Of a stretch of 64,000 nucleotides of DNA, positions 18,796-28,992 are shown piece by piece; within the stretch, counting starts at the first letter, position 1, and each line of letters starts with the position of its first letter. This DNA is from Halomonas halocynthiae DSM 14573 (GTDB lineage Bacteria > Pseudomonadota > Gammaproteobacteria > Pseudomonadales > Halomonadaceae): positions 380,317-444,316 of the forward strand of contig NZ_KE384440.1 in NCBI RefSeq assembly GCF_000425725.1. Reading direction: 5' to 3'. The notes below the pieces were generated by a model. It saw only the letters and a list, made by a program, of their open reading frames with translations, made no database searches and had not been told where the DNA came from. Both the position numbers and the translations under genes were made by a program.

Positions 18796-20457
18796 TTAGG
18801 CGTCAATACGCTTATATTTCATGCGGTGAGGTGTGTCGTTGCCGACGCGTTTCTTATGGTCGGCTTCGTATTCTGCATAGTTACCGACGAAGAACTCGAC
18901 ATGAGAGTCGCCCTCAAACGCCATGATATGCGTGGCGATACGGTCAAGGAACCAACGGTCGTGAGAGATCACCAGAGCGCAGCCTGGGAAAGCCAGCAGG
19001 GCTTCTTCCAGTGCGCGTAAGGTTTCGATATCCAGGTCGTTAGACGGCTCATCAAGCAGCAGGACGTTAGCACCCTGTTTGAGCGTTTGGGCGAGCTGTA
19101 ATCGTCCGCGCTCACCGCCAGACAGGTCAGATAAGCGTTTTTGCTGATCGTTACCCTTGAAGTTGAAGCGCCCTACGTAGGCACGCGACGAAACCTCATA
19201 ACCGTTGATACTGAGAATATCCTGGCCATCAGACACGGCTTCCCAGACGGTCTGGGCGTTGTCTAGCGCATCACGCAGCTGCTCAACGTGGGCAACATGC
19301 ACGGTCTCGCCAATGACCACTTCGCCACTATCGGGCTGTTCTGAGCCGTTAATCAGTTTGAACAGGGTTGACTTACCGGCACCGTTGCCGCCAACAATAC
19401 CGACAATCGCCCCCTGAGGAATAGTAAAGCTCAGGTTTTCATACAGCAGCTTGTCACCAAACGCCTTACTGACCCCGTGAAACTCGATGACCTTGTCACC
19501 TAAACGGGGGCCAGGCGGAATATAGATCTCGTTGGTTTCGTTGCGCTTTTGAAAGTCACCAGACTGCATTTCTTCGAAGCGGTTAAGGCGTGCTTTGCTC
19601 TTGGCCTGACGGCCTTTGGCATTAGAGCGCACCCATTCCAGCTCTTGTTTGATGGCTTTGTTTTTCGAAGCCTCCTGTTTGGCTTCCTGTTCGAGGCGCT
19701 GCTCTTTGGCTTCCAGCCAGTCGGAGTAATTGCCCTCAAAGGGGATGCCTTCGCCACGGTCCAGCTCAAGAATCCAGCCAGCAACGTTATCAAGGAAGTA
19801 ACGGTCGTGGGTAATAGCGACCACGGTGCCAGAATAGTCGTGAAGGAAGCGTTCAAGCCAAGCTACCGACTCGGCATCCAGGTGGTTGGTCGGCTCGTCG
19901 AGTAGTAGCATGTCAGGGCTTGATAGCAGCAGGCGACATAGCGCCACACGGCGACGTTCACCCCCCGAGAGATTGCCCACCGTGGCTTCCCATGGCGGAA
20001 GGCGCAGGGCCTCGGCGGCGACCTCTAGCTTACGCTCCAGGTTATGGGCGTCGGCAGCCTCGATAATGTTCTCTAGGCGAGCCTGCTCACTGGCCAAGGC
20101 ATCGAAATCGGCGTCCGGTTCGGCGTAGGCCATGTACACGGCCTCAAGGTCTTGCTGAGCTTTCTTGATCTCGCCCAGCGCCTCCTCGACAGTGTCGCGA
20201 ACGTTTTTGTCGTCATCGAGTTGCGGTTCCTGAGGCAGGTAGCCAACATTGATGCCGGGCATGGGGCGGGCTTCGCCTTCAAACTCGGTATCAACGCCTG
20301 CCATGATGCGCAACAGGGTTGATTTACCCGCGCCGTTAAGACCCAGTACGCCAATCTTGGCGCCAGGGAAAAACGACAGCGAGATATTCTTGAGGATCTG
20401 CTTTTTGGGGGGCACGATCTTGCCCACCCGGTTCATGGTGTAGACGTATTGCGCCAT
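18796..20457 (-). CDS. ettA: Energy-dependent translational throttle protein EttA (ABC-F)
   Basis: 553 residues, close to E. coli EttA (555). Two ABC domains with no membrane part: Walker A GLNGAGKST and GGNGAGKST, two LSGGE signatures, and Walker B LLLLDEPTNHLD and VLLLDEPSNDLD. EttA binds the ribosomal E site and gates the first elongation steps according to ATP/ADP ratio. The N-terminal MAQYVYTMNRVGKIVPPKK is diagnostic of EttA over Uup or YheS. Confidence 0.95.
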   Translation of the reverse strand: MAQYVYTMNRVGKIVPPKKQILKNISLSFFPGAKIGVLGLNGAGKSTLLRIMAGVDTEFEGEARPMPGINVGYLPQEPQLDDDKNVRDTVEEALGEIKKAQQDLEAVYMAYAEPDADFDALASEQARLENIIEAADAHNLERKLEVAAEALRLPPWEATVGNLSGGERRRVALCRLLLSSPDMLLLDEPTNHLDAESVAWLERFLHDYSGTVVAITHDRYFLDNVAGWILELDRGEGIPFEGNYSDWLEAKEQRLEQEAKQEASKNKAIKQELEWVRSNAKGRQAKSKARLNRFEEMQSGDFQKRNETNEIYIPPGPRLGDKVIEFHGVSKAFGDKLLYENLSFTIPQGAIVGIVGGNGAGKSTLFKLINGSEQPDSGEVVIGETVHVAHVEQLRDALDNAQTVWEAVSDGQDILSINGYEVSSRAYVGRFNFKGNDQQKRLSDLSGGERGRLQLAQTLKQGANVLLLDEPSNDLDIETLRALEEALLAFPGCALVISHDRWFLDRIATHIMAFEGDSHVEFFVGNYAEYEADHKKRVGNDTPHRMKYKRIDA

Positions 20458-20747
20458 GGAGGCTCACCCAGGTTGAAAAGTTCGATGATTGCAAGCGCAA
20501 GGGCGCTCATAACGGTCAACGATGATAGTGGTCGAACTGACGAAAGGCCAGTTTTTGCAGAGGTTTGACGTGCGACAGGATCAACTGGCTGTTTTTATTG
20601 GCGCTGGGTTGCTGGCTGTGTGACGCAGGCAAAACGCTGGGTGCTTTTATTGTGGTTGCGTGGCGGTATTATGGAGGCCGATTCTTCTGCGGAGTCTTTT
20701 TATGACATATAGATGGTGGGTGTCAGGCGCTATCAATAGGAGTGTTT

Positions 20748-21644
20748 ATGCTCGCTGATCGTCGCGCCATGCTCTACGGACTGGGTGCTGTGGGGCTGTG
20801 GTCTACTGTGGCTACAGCGTTCAAGGTGGCGCTGGCTGACCTTACGCCGTTACAACTGATCTGGGTTGCTGCGCTTGTCTCGTGGTCGGTTATTGGGTTG
20901 CTGATGTTAAGGCAGGGCAAGCTGCATGAGGCGTTGCGAAGTGGTTGGAAAACGGCGGCCTGGGCGGGGCTGCTGAACCCAGTCGCCTATTATCTGGTGC
21001 TGTTTGCGGCTTATGACCGGCTGCCAGGGCAGGAAGCCATGGCGCTTAATTATACCTGGGCGCTGGCCATGGGCTTACTGGCTGTGCCGATTCTGGATCA
21101 GAGGTTGACGCTGATGGATGTGCTGGCCGGACTGGTCGCCTATGCCGGTGTATGGACCATTGCTACCCGTGGCCAAGTGGTCAATGTGGCCTTTGCTGAC
21201 CCGCTAGGAGTCGGGCTGGCGCTGGTTTCAACGTTGATCTGGGCGTTGTACTGGTTGTTTAATGCGCGTGATCGCCGTTCACCACTGGTTGCTCAGTGGC
21301 AAAATTTTAGCGTTGGTGTGCCGTTACTCACGGTGTTATTGATTCTTGGGCCAGGTTTTGAAGGCTTTACGTTGAAAGGTGTGGGGGCTGGTATCTATGT
21401 CGGTTTTTTTGAAATGGGTATTGCGTTTGTGCTTTGGCAAGTCGCAGTACAAACCGTATCGCGCACGTCTAAGGTCTCTAATCTGATCTTTTTGTCTCCG
21501 CCCGTTTCGCTTCTGCTGCTGTATTTTATTGTTGGAGAGCCGATTATGCCTTCCACCTTGGTTGGGCTGGTGCTGATCTTGGGTGGGCTGCTATTACAGC
21601 AATGGCAGAAAAGCCCCGCTCCAGCGTCTCAGAAAAGCCGCTGA
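20748..21644 (+). CDS. EamA/DMT-family transporter
   Basis: 298 residues from the ATG at 20748 (RBS AGGAG); a GTG six bases upstream is in frame. About ten membrane segments in two EamA repeats, with GAVGLWSTVATAFKVALADL at the start. Such permeases export metabolites or amino acids, with substrate unknown here. Upstream, 20458-20747 holds no gene I can support. Confidence 0.8.
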   Translation: MLADRRAMLYGLGAVGLWSTVATAFKVALADLTPLQLIWVAALVSWSVIGLLMLRQGKLHEALRSGWKTAAWAGLLNPVAYYLVLFAAYDRLPGQEAMALNYTWALAMGLLAVPILDQRLTLMDVLAGLVAYAGVWTIATRGQVVNVAFADPLGVGLALVSTLIWALYWLFNARDRRSPLVAQWQNFSVGVPLLTVLLILGPGFEGFTLKGVGAGIYVGFFEMGIAFVLWQVAVQTVSRTSKVSNLIFLSPPVSLLLLYFIVGEPIMPSTLVGLVLILGGLLLQQWQKSPAPASQKSR

Positions 21645-21750
21645 TAATGCAGCGACACAGCTGCTTCATGTTTTAACGCTGGTGTGAGGTGCGGACAATG
21701 GGTGTTAGCCCATGGGTTGGGTAGATGGGATGCGGCTAGGCGCTCGTCAT

Positions 21751-22401
21751 CTAGTTGGTCGCTTGAGGTAACGGTGAATCTCCAGCCTGGCTATTACGGT
21801 GGTTTTCCAGCAGCAGCTCGAGCGCAGGCCACACTGTTTCAAGCAGGCGCGGCTGAGCCTCTGCCGTGGGGTGAATGCCATCGCTTTGCATCAGCTCAGG
21901 CTCAAGTGCCACGCCCTCTAGCAGAAAGGGGACAAGCGTTAGGTCATATTCGTCGGCTAAGGCGTTATAGGTGCGGGTAAAAGCGCTGCGATAGGCGTCA
22001 CCGTAGTTAGGTGGAATATCAATGCCTATCAACAAAACTTGCGCGTTAGCGGCTTGGCTGGTTTCAATCATACTGCGCAGATTGTTTCGCATCTGGCTTG
22101 GGGGTAAGCCGCGTAGCCCATCGTTACCGCCCAGCTCAATCAGAACAATATCAGGTGTATGTTGTCTGAGTTGCTCAGGCAGGCGCGCGATGCCACCGGA
22201 GGTGGTTTCACCGCTAATACTGGCATTGACGATGACAGCTTTGCCGTTGAGGCGCGTCTGTAACAGGCTGACCCAGCCAGCATCCTGTTCGATACCATAG
22301 GCGGCACTCAAACTGTCGCCCATGACCAAAACCGTGGGTTGTTGTGATGCAACCAGCGGCCAGCTTACCCATAAGAGCATCAGCAGTAGCCATCTTTGCA
22401 T
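21751..22401 (-). CDS. tesA: Arylesterase / acyl-CoA thioesterase I (GDSL hydrolase)
   Basis: 216 residues from the ATG at 22401, which begins a Sec signal peptide (MQRWLLLMLLWVSWPLVAS). The periplasmic SGNH hydrolase has block I VLVMGDSLSAAYG, block III ELGGNDGLRG and the catalytic Asp-His in SDGIHPTAEAQ. Further upstream in-frame ATGs would overlap the divergent gene's start. Divergence from ybbA/ybbP is the conserved E. coli arrangement. Confidence 0.9.
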   Translation of the reverse strand: MQRWLLLMLLWVSWPLVASQQPTVLVMGDSLSAAYGIEQDAGWVSLLQTRLNGKAVIVNASISGETTSGGIARLPEQLRQHTPDIVLIELGGNDGLRGLPPSQMRNNLRSMIETSQAANAQVLLIGIDIPPNYGDAYRSAFTRTYNALADEYDLTLVPFLLEGVALEPELMQSDGIHPTAEAQPRLLETVWPALELLLENHRNSQAGDSPLPQATN

Positions 22402-22441
22402 CTGACTTTTTTTCCGTTGCCCCGTAGAGAGCCCCATCATC

Positions 22442-23218
22442 ATGCCAACCTCGCTCACTGATTCTGTTGAATATCGTTCTGCTGAAAATTCTCCCCTGAT
22501 TCTACACGCTCATGACCTGGAAAAGACGGTTACCAGTGGTGAACGCCCTCTGAGTATTCTTCAACACCTGAACCTACAAGTGTTTAAGGGCCAGAGTGTG
22601 GCAATTATTGGGCAGAGTGGCGCAGGTAAGTCGACGTTGCTGGGGCTGCTGGCAGGGCTGGATACGCCAACCGGCGGAGAGTTAGCGCTATTTGGTGAGT
22701 CACTAGGCGAACTGGATGAGGATGGGCGAGCGCGTTTGCGTGCTGGGCGAGTCGGCTTTGTATTCCAGAATTTTCAGCTATTACCAACGCTTACTGCGCT
22801 AGAAAACGTTCAACTACCGCTGGAATTGACGCCGATGGCGGATGACAGCCGCCGCGCTCGACAATGGTTGCAGCGGGTGGGGTTGGGTGAGCGCCTGAGT
22901 CATCTGCCGCGTCAGCTTTCGGGTGGTGAACAGCAGCGGGTAGCGTTGGCGCGGGCTTTTGTTACCGCCCCGGTGCTGGTGTTTGCTGATGAGCCTACCG
23001 GTAACCTTGACCCAGTGACCGGCGAGCAAGTGATTGAAACGTTGTTTTCGCTGAACCGAGAAGCTGGCACTACCCTCGTGCTGGTGACCCATGATGCACA
23101 GTTGGCCGCACGCTGTGACCATAGTCTCAGGCTGGAAAATGGCCAGCTGACGGAGCAGCTAACGACACGATCTGACGGTGAAGAGCAAACCTCTGGCGCG
23201 CTGGAGAGCACGACATGA
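22442..23218 (+). CDS. ybbA: ABC transporter ATP-binding protein YbbA-like
   Basis: 258 residues of the MacB/LolD class. Walker A IGQSGAGKSTLLGLLAG, Q-loop VFQNFQLLPTLTALENV, signature LSGGEQQRVALARA and Walker B VLVFADEPTGNLD are seen. It overlaps the permease gene by four bases. The complex is probably a mechano-transmission or lipoprotein-type exporter; the substrate is unknown in the family. Confidence 0.9.
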   Translation: MPTSLTDSVEYRSAENSPLILHAHDLEKTVTSGERPLSILQHLNLQVFKGQSVAIIGQSGAGKSTLLGLLAGLDTPTGGELALFGESLGELDEDGRARLRAGRVGFVFQNFQLLPTLTALENVQLPLELTPMADDSRRARQWLQRVGLGERLSHLPRQLSGGEQQRVALARAFVTAPVLVFADEPTGNLDPVTGEQVIETLFSLNREAGTTLVLVTHDAQLAARCDHSLRLENGQLTEQLTTRSDGEEQTSGALESTT

Positions 23219-25839
23219 TCGCCATGGTTAAGTTGTCGTTGCGTGGGTTATGGCGAGACTTTCGTGCCAGCGATGTGCGAGCGTTGCTGTTGGCGCTGAC
23301 CTTGGCTGTGGCGGCAGCCACTATGATCGGTTTCTTTCTTGATCGGCTAGAACGCGGGCTGACACGGGAAGCCGGTCAGCTATTAGGCGGAGACTTAGTA
23401 CTAGAGCAGTCACGTCCGTTTGGTGAGGCGTTGCGTAGCGAGCTGCTTGATGCGGGGTTCACGCTTTCCGAACGTGTGGGCATGGTATCCATGGTCAGCC
23501 AGGGTGAGGGGTTTTCACCGGCCAGCCTCAAGGCAGTAGATGATGCCTACCCGCATTACGGTGAGTCGCTGGTTGATCGCGGAGAGGGCAACGGGGCGGA
23601 GTCACTGGCGCGTGGGCCGGCGCCCGGTAGTGTGTGGATTGCTCCACGCCTTGAGATATTACTTGATGTAGGTCCTGGTGACATGTTGCAGGTCGGGCAG
23701 GCCAAACTCAAGATTGATGGTGTCATTGAGCGCGAGGCCGATCCCTCAGCAGGCTTTAGCAGTTTTAACCCGCGGGTGATGATGCATGTGGCCGATTTGC
23801 CAGCAACGGGGCTGGTGCAGCCCGGTTCACGTATCAACTATGCATTATTGGCCGCTGGCCCCGTCACCGCGCTAGACGCGATTGAACCGCGGTTGGTGCA
23901 GTGGCGTGAGCAAGGGCTGGAAATTCAAGATGTGCATCGTGATCGGCCGCGGCTAGGTAGTGCTCTGGCGCGGGCCGACCGGTATCTAAGCCTGGCTGGA
24001 CTGGCCGCTGTGCTACTGGCTGGCGTTGCCGTGGCCATGGCCACACGCCGATATGTCGAGCGCCATCTGGATACGGCAGCATTGTTACGTAGCTTTGGTG
24101 CAACACAACGTCAGTTGGGCGGCATATTTATGCTGCAGTTACTGTGGCTTGCGTTGCTCGCTTCGTTGCTTGGTGCTGTTCTGGGGCTAGCAGGGCAAGC
24201 ACTCTTGTTATTGCTGTTGAGCGGTATGTTACCCGTTGATCTGCCCGCACCTGGGCTATTGCCATTGGTGATGGGAGTGTTGACAGCACTGGCTGTATTG
24301 GTGGGCTTTGCCGGCCCGACACTTCTACGGTTGCGCCGAGTCAGTGCGCTTAAGGTGTTGCGTCGAGAGTTTGACCCACTACCGGCATCGGCTTGGCTGG
24401 TTCAAGGCAGTGCAGCGGCCGTGTTTGGTGTACTGCTCTGGATGTATTCCGGTGATATCGGGCTGGCGCTAGGGTTGCTGGTCGGCGGCAGTATGGCACT
24501 ACTGGGGCTGTGGTGGCTGGGTAGCTTGCTGCTTAAGCTGTTGCTTGGCGTGTGTGGCGCGTTGCCACGTGCAGCGGCAGGCCAAAATGAAGTAAGTGGT
24601 GTTAAACAGGCGTTTTTGCAAGCGCTGCGCATTGGTGGAAGCCAGTTAGCGCGACGGCGAGAAGCCAGCCTGGGCCAGTTGCTGGCATTCGCGACGACGC
24701 TATTTGCTATGGCGATGATTGCTATGGTGCGTGGTGATTTGCTGAGTGCTTGGCAGGAACAATTGCCAGCTGATACACCCAATTACTTTGCTATTAATAT
24801 TCAGCCTCATGAGCGAGAAGGGTTTGAAGCACAGCTAGATGCATTAGCGTTATCACGCAGCTCGCTGTATCCCATGGTGCGCGGACGGATAACAGCCATC
24901 AATGGCCAGTTACCGCGTGATGTCGTGCCTAGCGAGGCTCAGGGTAACAATGCCCTTAACCGTGAGTTGAACCTGACTTGGTCAAATGAGTTACCTGACG
25001 GTAACCGTGTGGTAGCCGGAGATTGGTCGGCGACTGCCGAGCCTGTTATTGAGTCTCTCGCTAACGGTGCAGAGCAGGGCTGGCATAACAGTGTAGATGC
25101 TGTCTCTAGCGACTCGACACCTGTGGCAAAGATATCCATGGAAGCTGAGTTGGCGAGCAATCTTGGGTTAGCGCTTGGTGATGTATTGACGTTCAGCATT
25201 GGCAGTGAGCAGGTACACGCAGAGATCGCCAGCTTGAGAACGCTTAACTGGGATAGCTTTCAACCTAACTTCTATGTGATTTTTCCACCAAAAAGCCTCG
25301 ACGGTTTTGGTCATAGTTTCATTACCGCATTTCGCATGGATACACAGAGAGAGGCCGTTAAGTCGTTAATTACCCAGTTTCCCAGTGTGACTCTGCTGGA
25401 TGTTGACGCCATCTTACAGCGCGTCCGCGATGTCTTAAACCAAGTGACGCGCGCGGTAGAGTGGGTGCTGATTTTTGTGCTGCTAGCAGGCTTTAGCGTG
25501 TTATATGCCGCGCTAACGGCGAGTGCGCCAGTTCGGGCACATGAAGGAGGCGTGTTGCGCGTGTTTGGTGCAGGCCAGGCAACGTTGGCGCGTATCCAGG
25601 CGGCTGAGTTTGCTCTGTTGGGGTTAAGCAGTGGTTTGCTGGCCGCGTTGTTGGCTGAGCTAGCCTCTGCGGGCTTGTATATGGGGTGGCTGGACCTGGC
25701 TCCGCGTTTGCATTTGTGGTTGTGGCTGTGGTTACCGTTGAGCGGTGCCTTGTTGGTAGGGGGCATTGGCCATTGGTTATCGCGTGATCTGCGTCGACAG
25801 GCGCCGATGGCAAGCCTGGGGTTAATCGGTGAGACCTAA
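23215..25839 (+). CDS. ybbP: FtsX-like ABC permease YbbP-like
   Basis: 874 residues with two FtsX repeats. There is an N-terminal membrane helix (LLLALTLAVAAATMIGFFLD), a large periplasmic domain, then a helix bundle (about residues 260-440), a second periplasmic domain (about 515-745) and three C-terminal helices. It partners the ATPase encoded just upstream. The conserved neighbour tesA suggests envelope lipid or esterase-linked function, unproven. Confidence 0.88.
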   Translation: MIAMVKLSLRGLWRDFRASDVRALLLALTLAVAAATMIGFFLDRLERGLTREAGQLLGGDLVLEQSRPFGEALRSELLDAGFTLSERVGMVSMVSQGEGFSPASLKAVDDAYPHYGESLVDRGEGNGAESLARGPAPGSVWIAPRLEILLDVGPGDMLQVGQAKLKIDGVIEREADPSAGFSSFNPRVMMHVADLPATGLVQPGSRINYALLAAGPVTALDAIEPRLVQWREQGLEIQDVHRDRPRLGSALARADRYLSLAGLAAVLLAGVAVAMATRRYVERHLDTAALLRSFGATQRQLGGIFMLQLLWLALLASLLGAVLGLAGQALLLLLLSGMLPVDLPAPGLLPLVMGVLTALAVLVGFAGPTLLRLRRVSALKVLRREFDPLPASAWLVQGSAAAVFGVLLWMYSGDIGLALGLLVGGSMALLGLWWLGSLLLKLLLGVCGALPRAAAGQNEVSGVKQAFLQALRIGGSQLARRREASLGQLLAFATTLFAMAMIAMVRGDLLSAWQEQLPADTPNYFAINIQPHEREGFEAQLDALALSRSSLYPMVRGRITAINGQLPRDVVPSEAQGNNALNRELNLTWSNELPDGNRVVAGDWSATAEPVIESLANGAEQGWHNSVDAVSSDSTPVAKISMEAELASNLGLALGDVLTFSIGSEQVHAEIASLRTLNWDSFQPNFYVIFPPKSLDGFGHSFITAFRMDTQREAVKSLITQFPSVTLLDVDAILQRVRDVLNQVTRAVEWVLIFVLLAGFSVLYAALTASAPVRAHEGGVLRVFGAGQATLARIQAAEFALLGLSSGLLAALLAELASAGLYMGWLDLAPRLHLWLWLWLPLSGALLVGGIGHWLSRDLRRQAPMASLGLIGET

Positions 25840-25950
25840 TTGTCCTGTTGGCAAGATAGCGGTTGGGCATAAGACGTTGCTGAGATATCATGACGCGCTG
25901 AAATACGACTACTCGTTAGCTGATCTATCCGAAAATAGAGGAACAACATC

Positions 25951-27399
25951 ATGCCAATGCCCCGTATGCGCCCCGTCGCTTTAAGTGTTGCGCTACTTGC
26001 GTTTGCTGCTCAGGCCAATGCAAGTAGCGAGCAGTTAGAAGCTGGTTTACGGGCGATGTTCGCCAATGATGCCGGTGAGCTAACGATAGATAACGTTTCT
26101 GACAGTTTGTTTGGTGGTAGCAGTACAGCAGAGGGGCTGGTGTATGTCGAGCCTTCTGTTGGTACCTTGCGTATTGATAGTTACGTGGTAAATGGTGATT
26201 TTGATAGCCCGGATGACGTAGTCATTGAAGGTATTACTTTTAGTGCAGAAGGCAGTGAGACTGATGCGCTGAGTGCGGATAAGCTGACGCTCAATCGTCC
26301 CGATAGAGCGGTTGTTGATCCGGTAGAAGTCCTGAAGGGTGAGATGGATTTCAGCGCTGAGTCAGTGCTGCTTAATGCCTTGACTGTTGCGATCAACGAG
26401 CAGTCCGCTGGGAGTGATGCTGACTTTATAGAGCTGCTGGAAGACTTTACCGGCAAAGTGGCGCTGAAACGTCTTGAATTCCGGCAGGTATCTCAAGAAA
26501 GGGTTGACGGGGTAACGCTTGAGGGCATGAGCTCTGAATTTGACGAGTTCCAGCAGCTTGGAGCGGGCAGCATGTCGTTGGATAAGCTGATGATGAATGG
26601 CCTCAACGTCGCCGGTATGCAGACCATCAGCGAAGGCGATCTGGATGAGTTGGCGGCCCCGCTGATTACCGAAATGACGCTGAATGGTTTTGAGATTGAT
26701 GCTGAGGGCCTAGCGGCCAGCCTCGAAAGCATGGTGTCAGATCAAGACTGGAGTAATGGTGAAACGGGCACCACTGTTAGCAATTTGGTAATAGATCTAG
26801 GCCGTGTAATTGAATGGGTGCCGGCGGATGAGCGGACAGAAGTGCGTATGGTGTCCAATATACTGACTGGCGGTAGCAATATACTCACTCTCAATGCTGA
26901 AGGGTCGGGCAGTCTTGAAGAGCTATCTGATGGCCGTGCTGACTACCAGGTGAAGAGTGATGTCCGGCTGGATGACGCGCTGAGTCTCAAGAGTATGGTC
27001 GGACTGGTATTGCTCACGCCGGAAGGTATGAGTGCCGCTGATCAGGTTATGCAAATTGAACAAGGCAACCTGGAACTGCTGGACTTTGAGTCAGGGAAAG
27101 CACACCTGGGGTTAGTGAATCAGGGGCTGTTTAACCGTCTTCCTGCTGTTGCTGCAACGGTTGAAGGCATTAGCGAAGCGGAGTTCATTCAACAGACGCG
27201 CACCCAAGCTAAGGGCATGGGCAATGTGCTTGGGCCTCAGGTATCTGAATTAATGGTCGGCTTGGTTGATATGATGGAAGGCAAGGCGAGTCAGGTGGAT
27301 GTGTCGGTCACTCTGCCTTCTTTCAAGTCGCTGGAAACCAGCATTGATGACCCGCTTGGGCTGCCTGACAAGCTGTCGATGAAAGTGGAAGTTGAGTAA
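25951..27399 (+). CDS. Exported acidic protein of unknown function
   Basis: 482 residues with a Sec signal peptide (PVALSVALLAFAAQANA, cleavage near ASS). The mature part is strongly acidic, as common for periplasmic proteins in halophiles, and is built from many short beta-rich segments with recurring patterns such as LNALTVAIN, LDKLMMNGLNVAG and EMTLNGFEIDAEG. No catalytic motif is seen. It resembles the DUF945-type large periplasmic proteins only loosely. It is a single gene ended by a strong terminator. Confidence 0.7.
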   Translation: MPMPRMRPVALSVALLAFAAQANASSEQLEAGLRAMFANDAGELTIDNVSDSLFGGSSTAEGLVYVEPSVGTLRIDSYVVNGDFDSPDDVVIEGITFSAEGSETDALSADKLTLNRPDRAVVDPVEVLKGEMDFSAESVLLNALTVAINEQSAGSDADFIELLEDFTGKVALKRLEFRQVSQERVDGVTLEGMSSEFDEFQQLGAGSMSLDKLMMNGLNVAGMQTISEGDLDELAAPLITEMTLNGFEIDAEGLAASLESMVSDQDWSNGETGTTVSNLVIDLGRVIEWVPADERTEVRMVSNILTGGSNILTLNAEGSGSLEELSDGRADYQVKSDVRLDDALSLKSMVGLVLLTPEGMSAADQVMQIEQGNLELLDFESGKAHLGLVNQGLFNRLPAVAATVEGISEAEFIQQTRTQAKGMGNVLGPQVSELMVGLVDMMEGKASQVDVSVTLPSFKSLETSIDDPLGLPDKLSMKVEVE

Positions 27400-27427
27400 T
27401 CGCTAAGCCTTGATTTTTAGGTTTCAA

Positions 27428-27466
27428 CAAACAAGCCGCCCTCTACAGGGCGGCTTGTTTGCTGTT
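27428..27466. terminator. Strong rho-independent terminator
   Basis: 15-bp perfect stem CAAACAAGCCGCCCT / its complement (27428-27442 and 27447-27461) with a 4-nt loop. It closes the exported-protein gene and isolates glyA downstream. Confidence 0.85.
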
Positions 27467-27547
27467 GTTGCCTGCCCCGTGCTGTGTGTTCCCGTTCATA
27501 AGACAATATCTGTGCCGTAAGTGCCTGAGTCGCGGGCGTGTGCCATA

Positions 27548-27575
27548 GGACAGTAGGTAAGGGCTGAGGTATGAT
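27548..27575 (+). promoter_or_regulatory. Possible glyA promoter
   Basis: AGGACA (27548-27553), 16-bp spacer, TATGAT (27570-27575), about 43 bp before the glyA ATG. The -35 is weak, so this is tentative. Confidence 0.35.
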
Positions 27576-27617
27576 AGTGCCGTCCGATTTAATCCCTAGA
27601 TGCGAGGTTTTTCGCCG

Positions 27618-28883
27618 ATGTTTAGCCGTGACATGCAGATTGCTGGATTCGATGACGCCCTGTTCGACGCGATGCACAAAGAAAGCGCTCGCCAGGAGGC
27701 CCACATCGAGTTGATCGCTTCTGAAAACTATGCCAGTCCGCGCGTTATGGAAGCGCAGGGGAGTCAGCTAACCAACAAGTATGCAGAAGGCTATCCTGGT
27801 AAGCGCTACTACGGTGGCTGCGAGTATGTCGACATCGTGGAGCAACTGGCGATTGATTATGCCAAGCAGCTGTTTGGCGCCACCTATGCCAATGTTCAGC
27901 CGCACTCTGGCTCTCAGGCTAATGGTGCCGTTTTCCAGGCATTGGTAAAACCAGGCGACACGGTATTGGGCATGAGCCTTGATGCTGGCGGTCACTTGAC
28001 CCACGGTGCGGCGCCCAACTTTTCTGGTAAGCATTACAATGCCATTCAGTATGGCATTGATGGATCAGGCCGTATCGATTTTGATGAAGTGGCTAATTTG
28101 GCTCGCGAGCACCAGCCGAAGATGATCATTGCTGGTTTTTCGGCATACTCCCAAGTGATTGACTGGGCGAAGTTCCGTGAAATTGCCGATGAGATTGGTG
28201 CCTATTTGCTGGTTGATATGGCCCATATTGCTGGTTTGGTTGCTGCTGGCGAATACCCCAGCCCGATCCCTCACGCGCATGTTGTTACGACTACCACGCA
28301 CAAGACGTTGCGCGGCCCGCGTGGCGGTTTGATTTTGTCTGCTGAGGGCAATGCCGATATTGAGAAAAAGCTGCAATCGGCGGTTTTTCCTGGCATCCAG
28401 GGTGGCCCGCTAGAGCATGTGATTGCTGCTAAGGCGATCTGTTTCAAAGAAGCCATGGAGCCAAGTTTCAAGACTTACCAGCAGCAAGTGATCAAAAATG
28501 CCCAGGCTATGGCTGGTGTATTCATTGAGCGTGGTTTCGATATTGTCTCTGGCGGCACCGAAGATCACCTCTTCCTGTTATCGCTGGTTAAGCAAGGCGT
28601 GACGGGAAAAGACGCGGATGCCGCTTTGGGCCGTGCTTACATCACGGTCAATAAAAATGCGGTGCCCGGAGACCCGCAAAGCCCGTTCATTACTTCGGGT
28701 CTGCGCATTGGTACTCCGGCTGTTACTACGCGTGGCTTTGGTGAGGCAGAATGTCGTGATCTGGCCGGTTGGATCTGTGACATTCTTGATGTTATGGCCA
28801 ACGGTGAGGATACCGACGCCATTGAGACTGAGGTGAAGGCCAAGGTCGAGGCCGTATGTGCTGAGCACCCAGTGTATCGTTGA
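27618..28883 (+). CDS. glyA: Serine hydroxymethyltransferase
   Basis: 421 residues from the ATG at 27618 ([10 protein letters not shown]); an ATG at 27600 is in frame, but the shorter start has GAGG upstream and matches family N-termini. This PLP enzyme interconverts serine and glycine and feeds one-carbon metabolism. The PLP lysine motif [19 protein letters not shown] and the [14 protein letters not shown] opening are diagnostic. Confidence 0.96.
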   Translation: MFSRDMQIAGFDDALFDAMHKESARQEAHIELIASENYASPRVMEAQGSQLTNKYAEGYPGKRYYGGCEYVDIVEQLAIDYAKQLFGATYANVQPHSGSQANGAVFQALVKPGDTVLGMSLDAGGHLTHGAAPNFSGKHYNAIQYGIDGSGRIDFDEVANLAREHQPKMIIAGFSAYSQVIDWAKFREIADEIGAYLLVDMAHIAGLVAAGEYPSPIPHAHVVTTTTHKTLRGPRGGLILSAEGNADIEKKLQSAVFPGIQGGPLEHVIAAKAICFKEAMEPSFKTYQQQVIKNAQAMAGVFIERGFDIVSGGTEDHLFLLSLVKQGVTGKDADAALGRAYITVNKNAVPGDPQSPFITSGLRIGTPAVTTRGFGEAECRDLAGWICDILDVMANGEDTDAIETEVKAKVEAVCAEHPVYR

Positions 28884-28930
28884 TCAGGCGAGATGATCGC
28901 AGCCTGTATGAGTGATCTGCGTTAGTAATT

Positions 28931-28964
28931 AAGCGCCCTGTGGTCAGAAAGTCACAGGGCGCTT
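28931..28964. terminator. 12-bp inverted repeat after glyA
   Basis: AAGCGCCCTGTG (28931-28942) pairs perfectly with CACAGGGCGCTT (28953-28964). It lies 48 bp past the glyA stop. There is no clear T-run, so it may be a weak terminator. Confidence 0.5.
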
Positions 28965-28992
28965 AGCGGACTATTCTGTGTGGAGACGCGAA

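Noticed and set aside
27470..27617. Glycine riboswitch before glyA
   Set aside because: No convincing paired aptamer structure could be seen.
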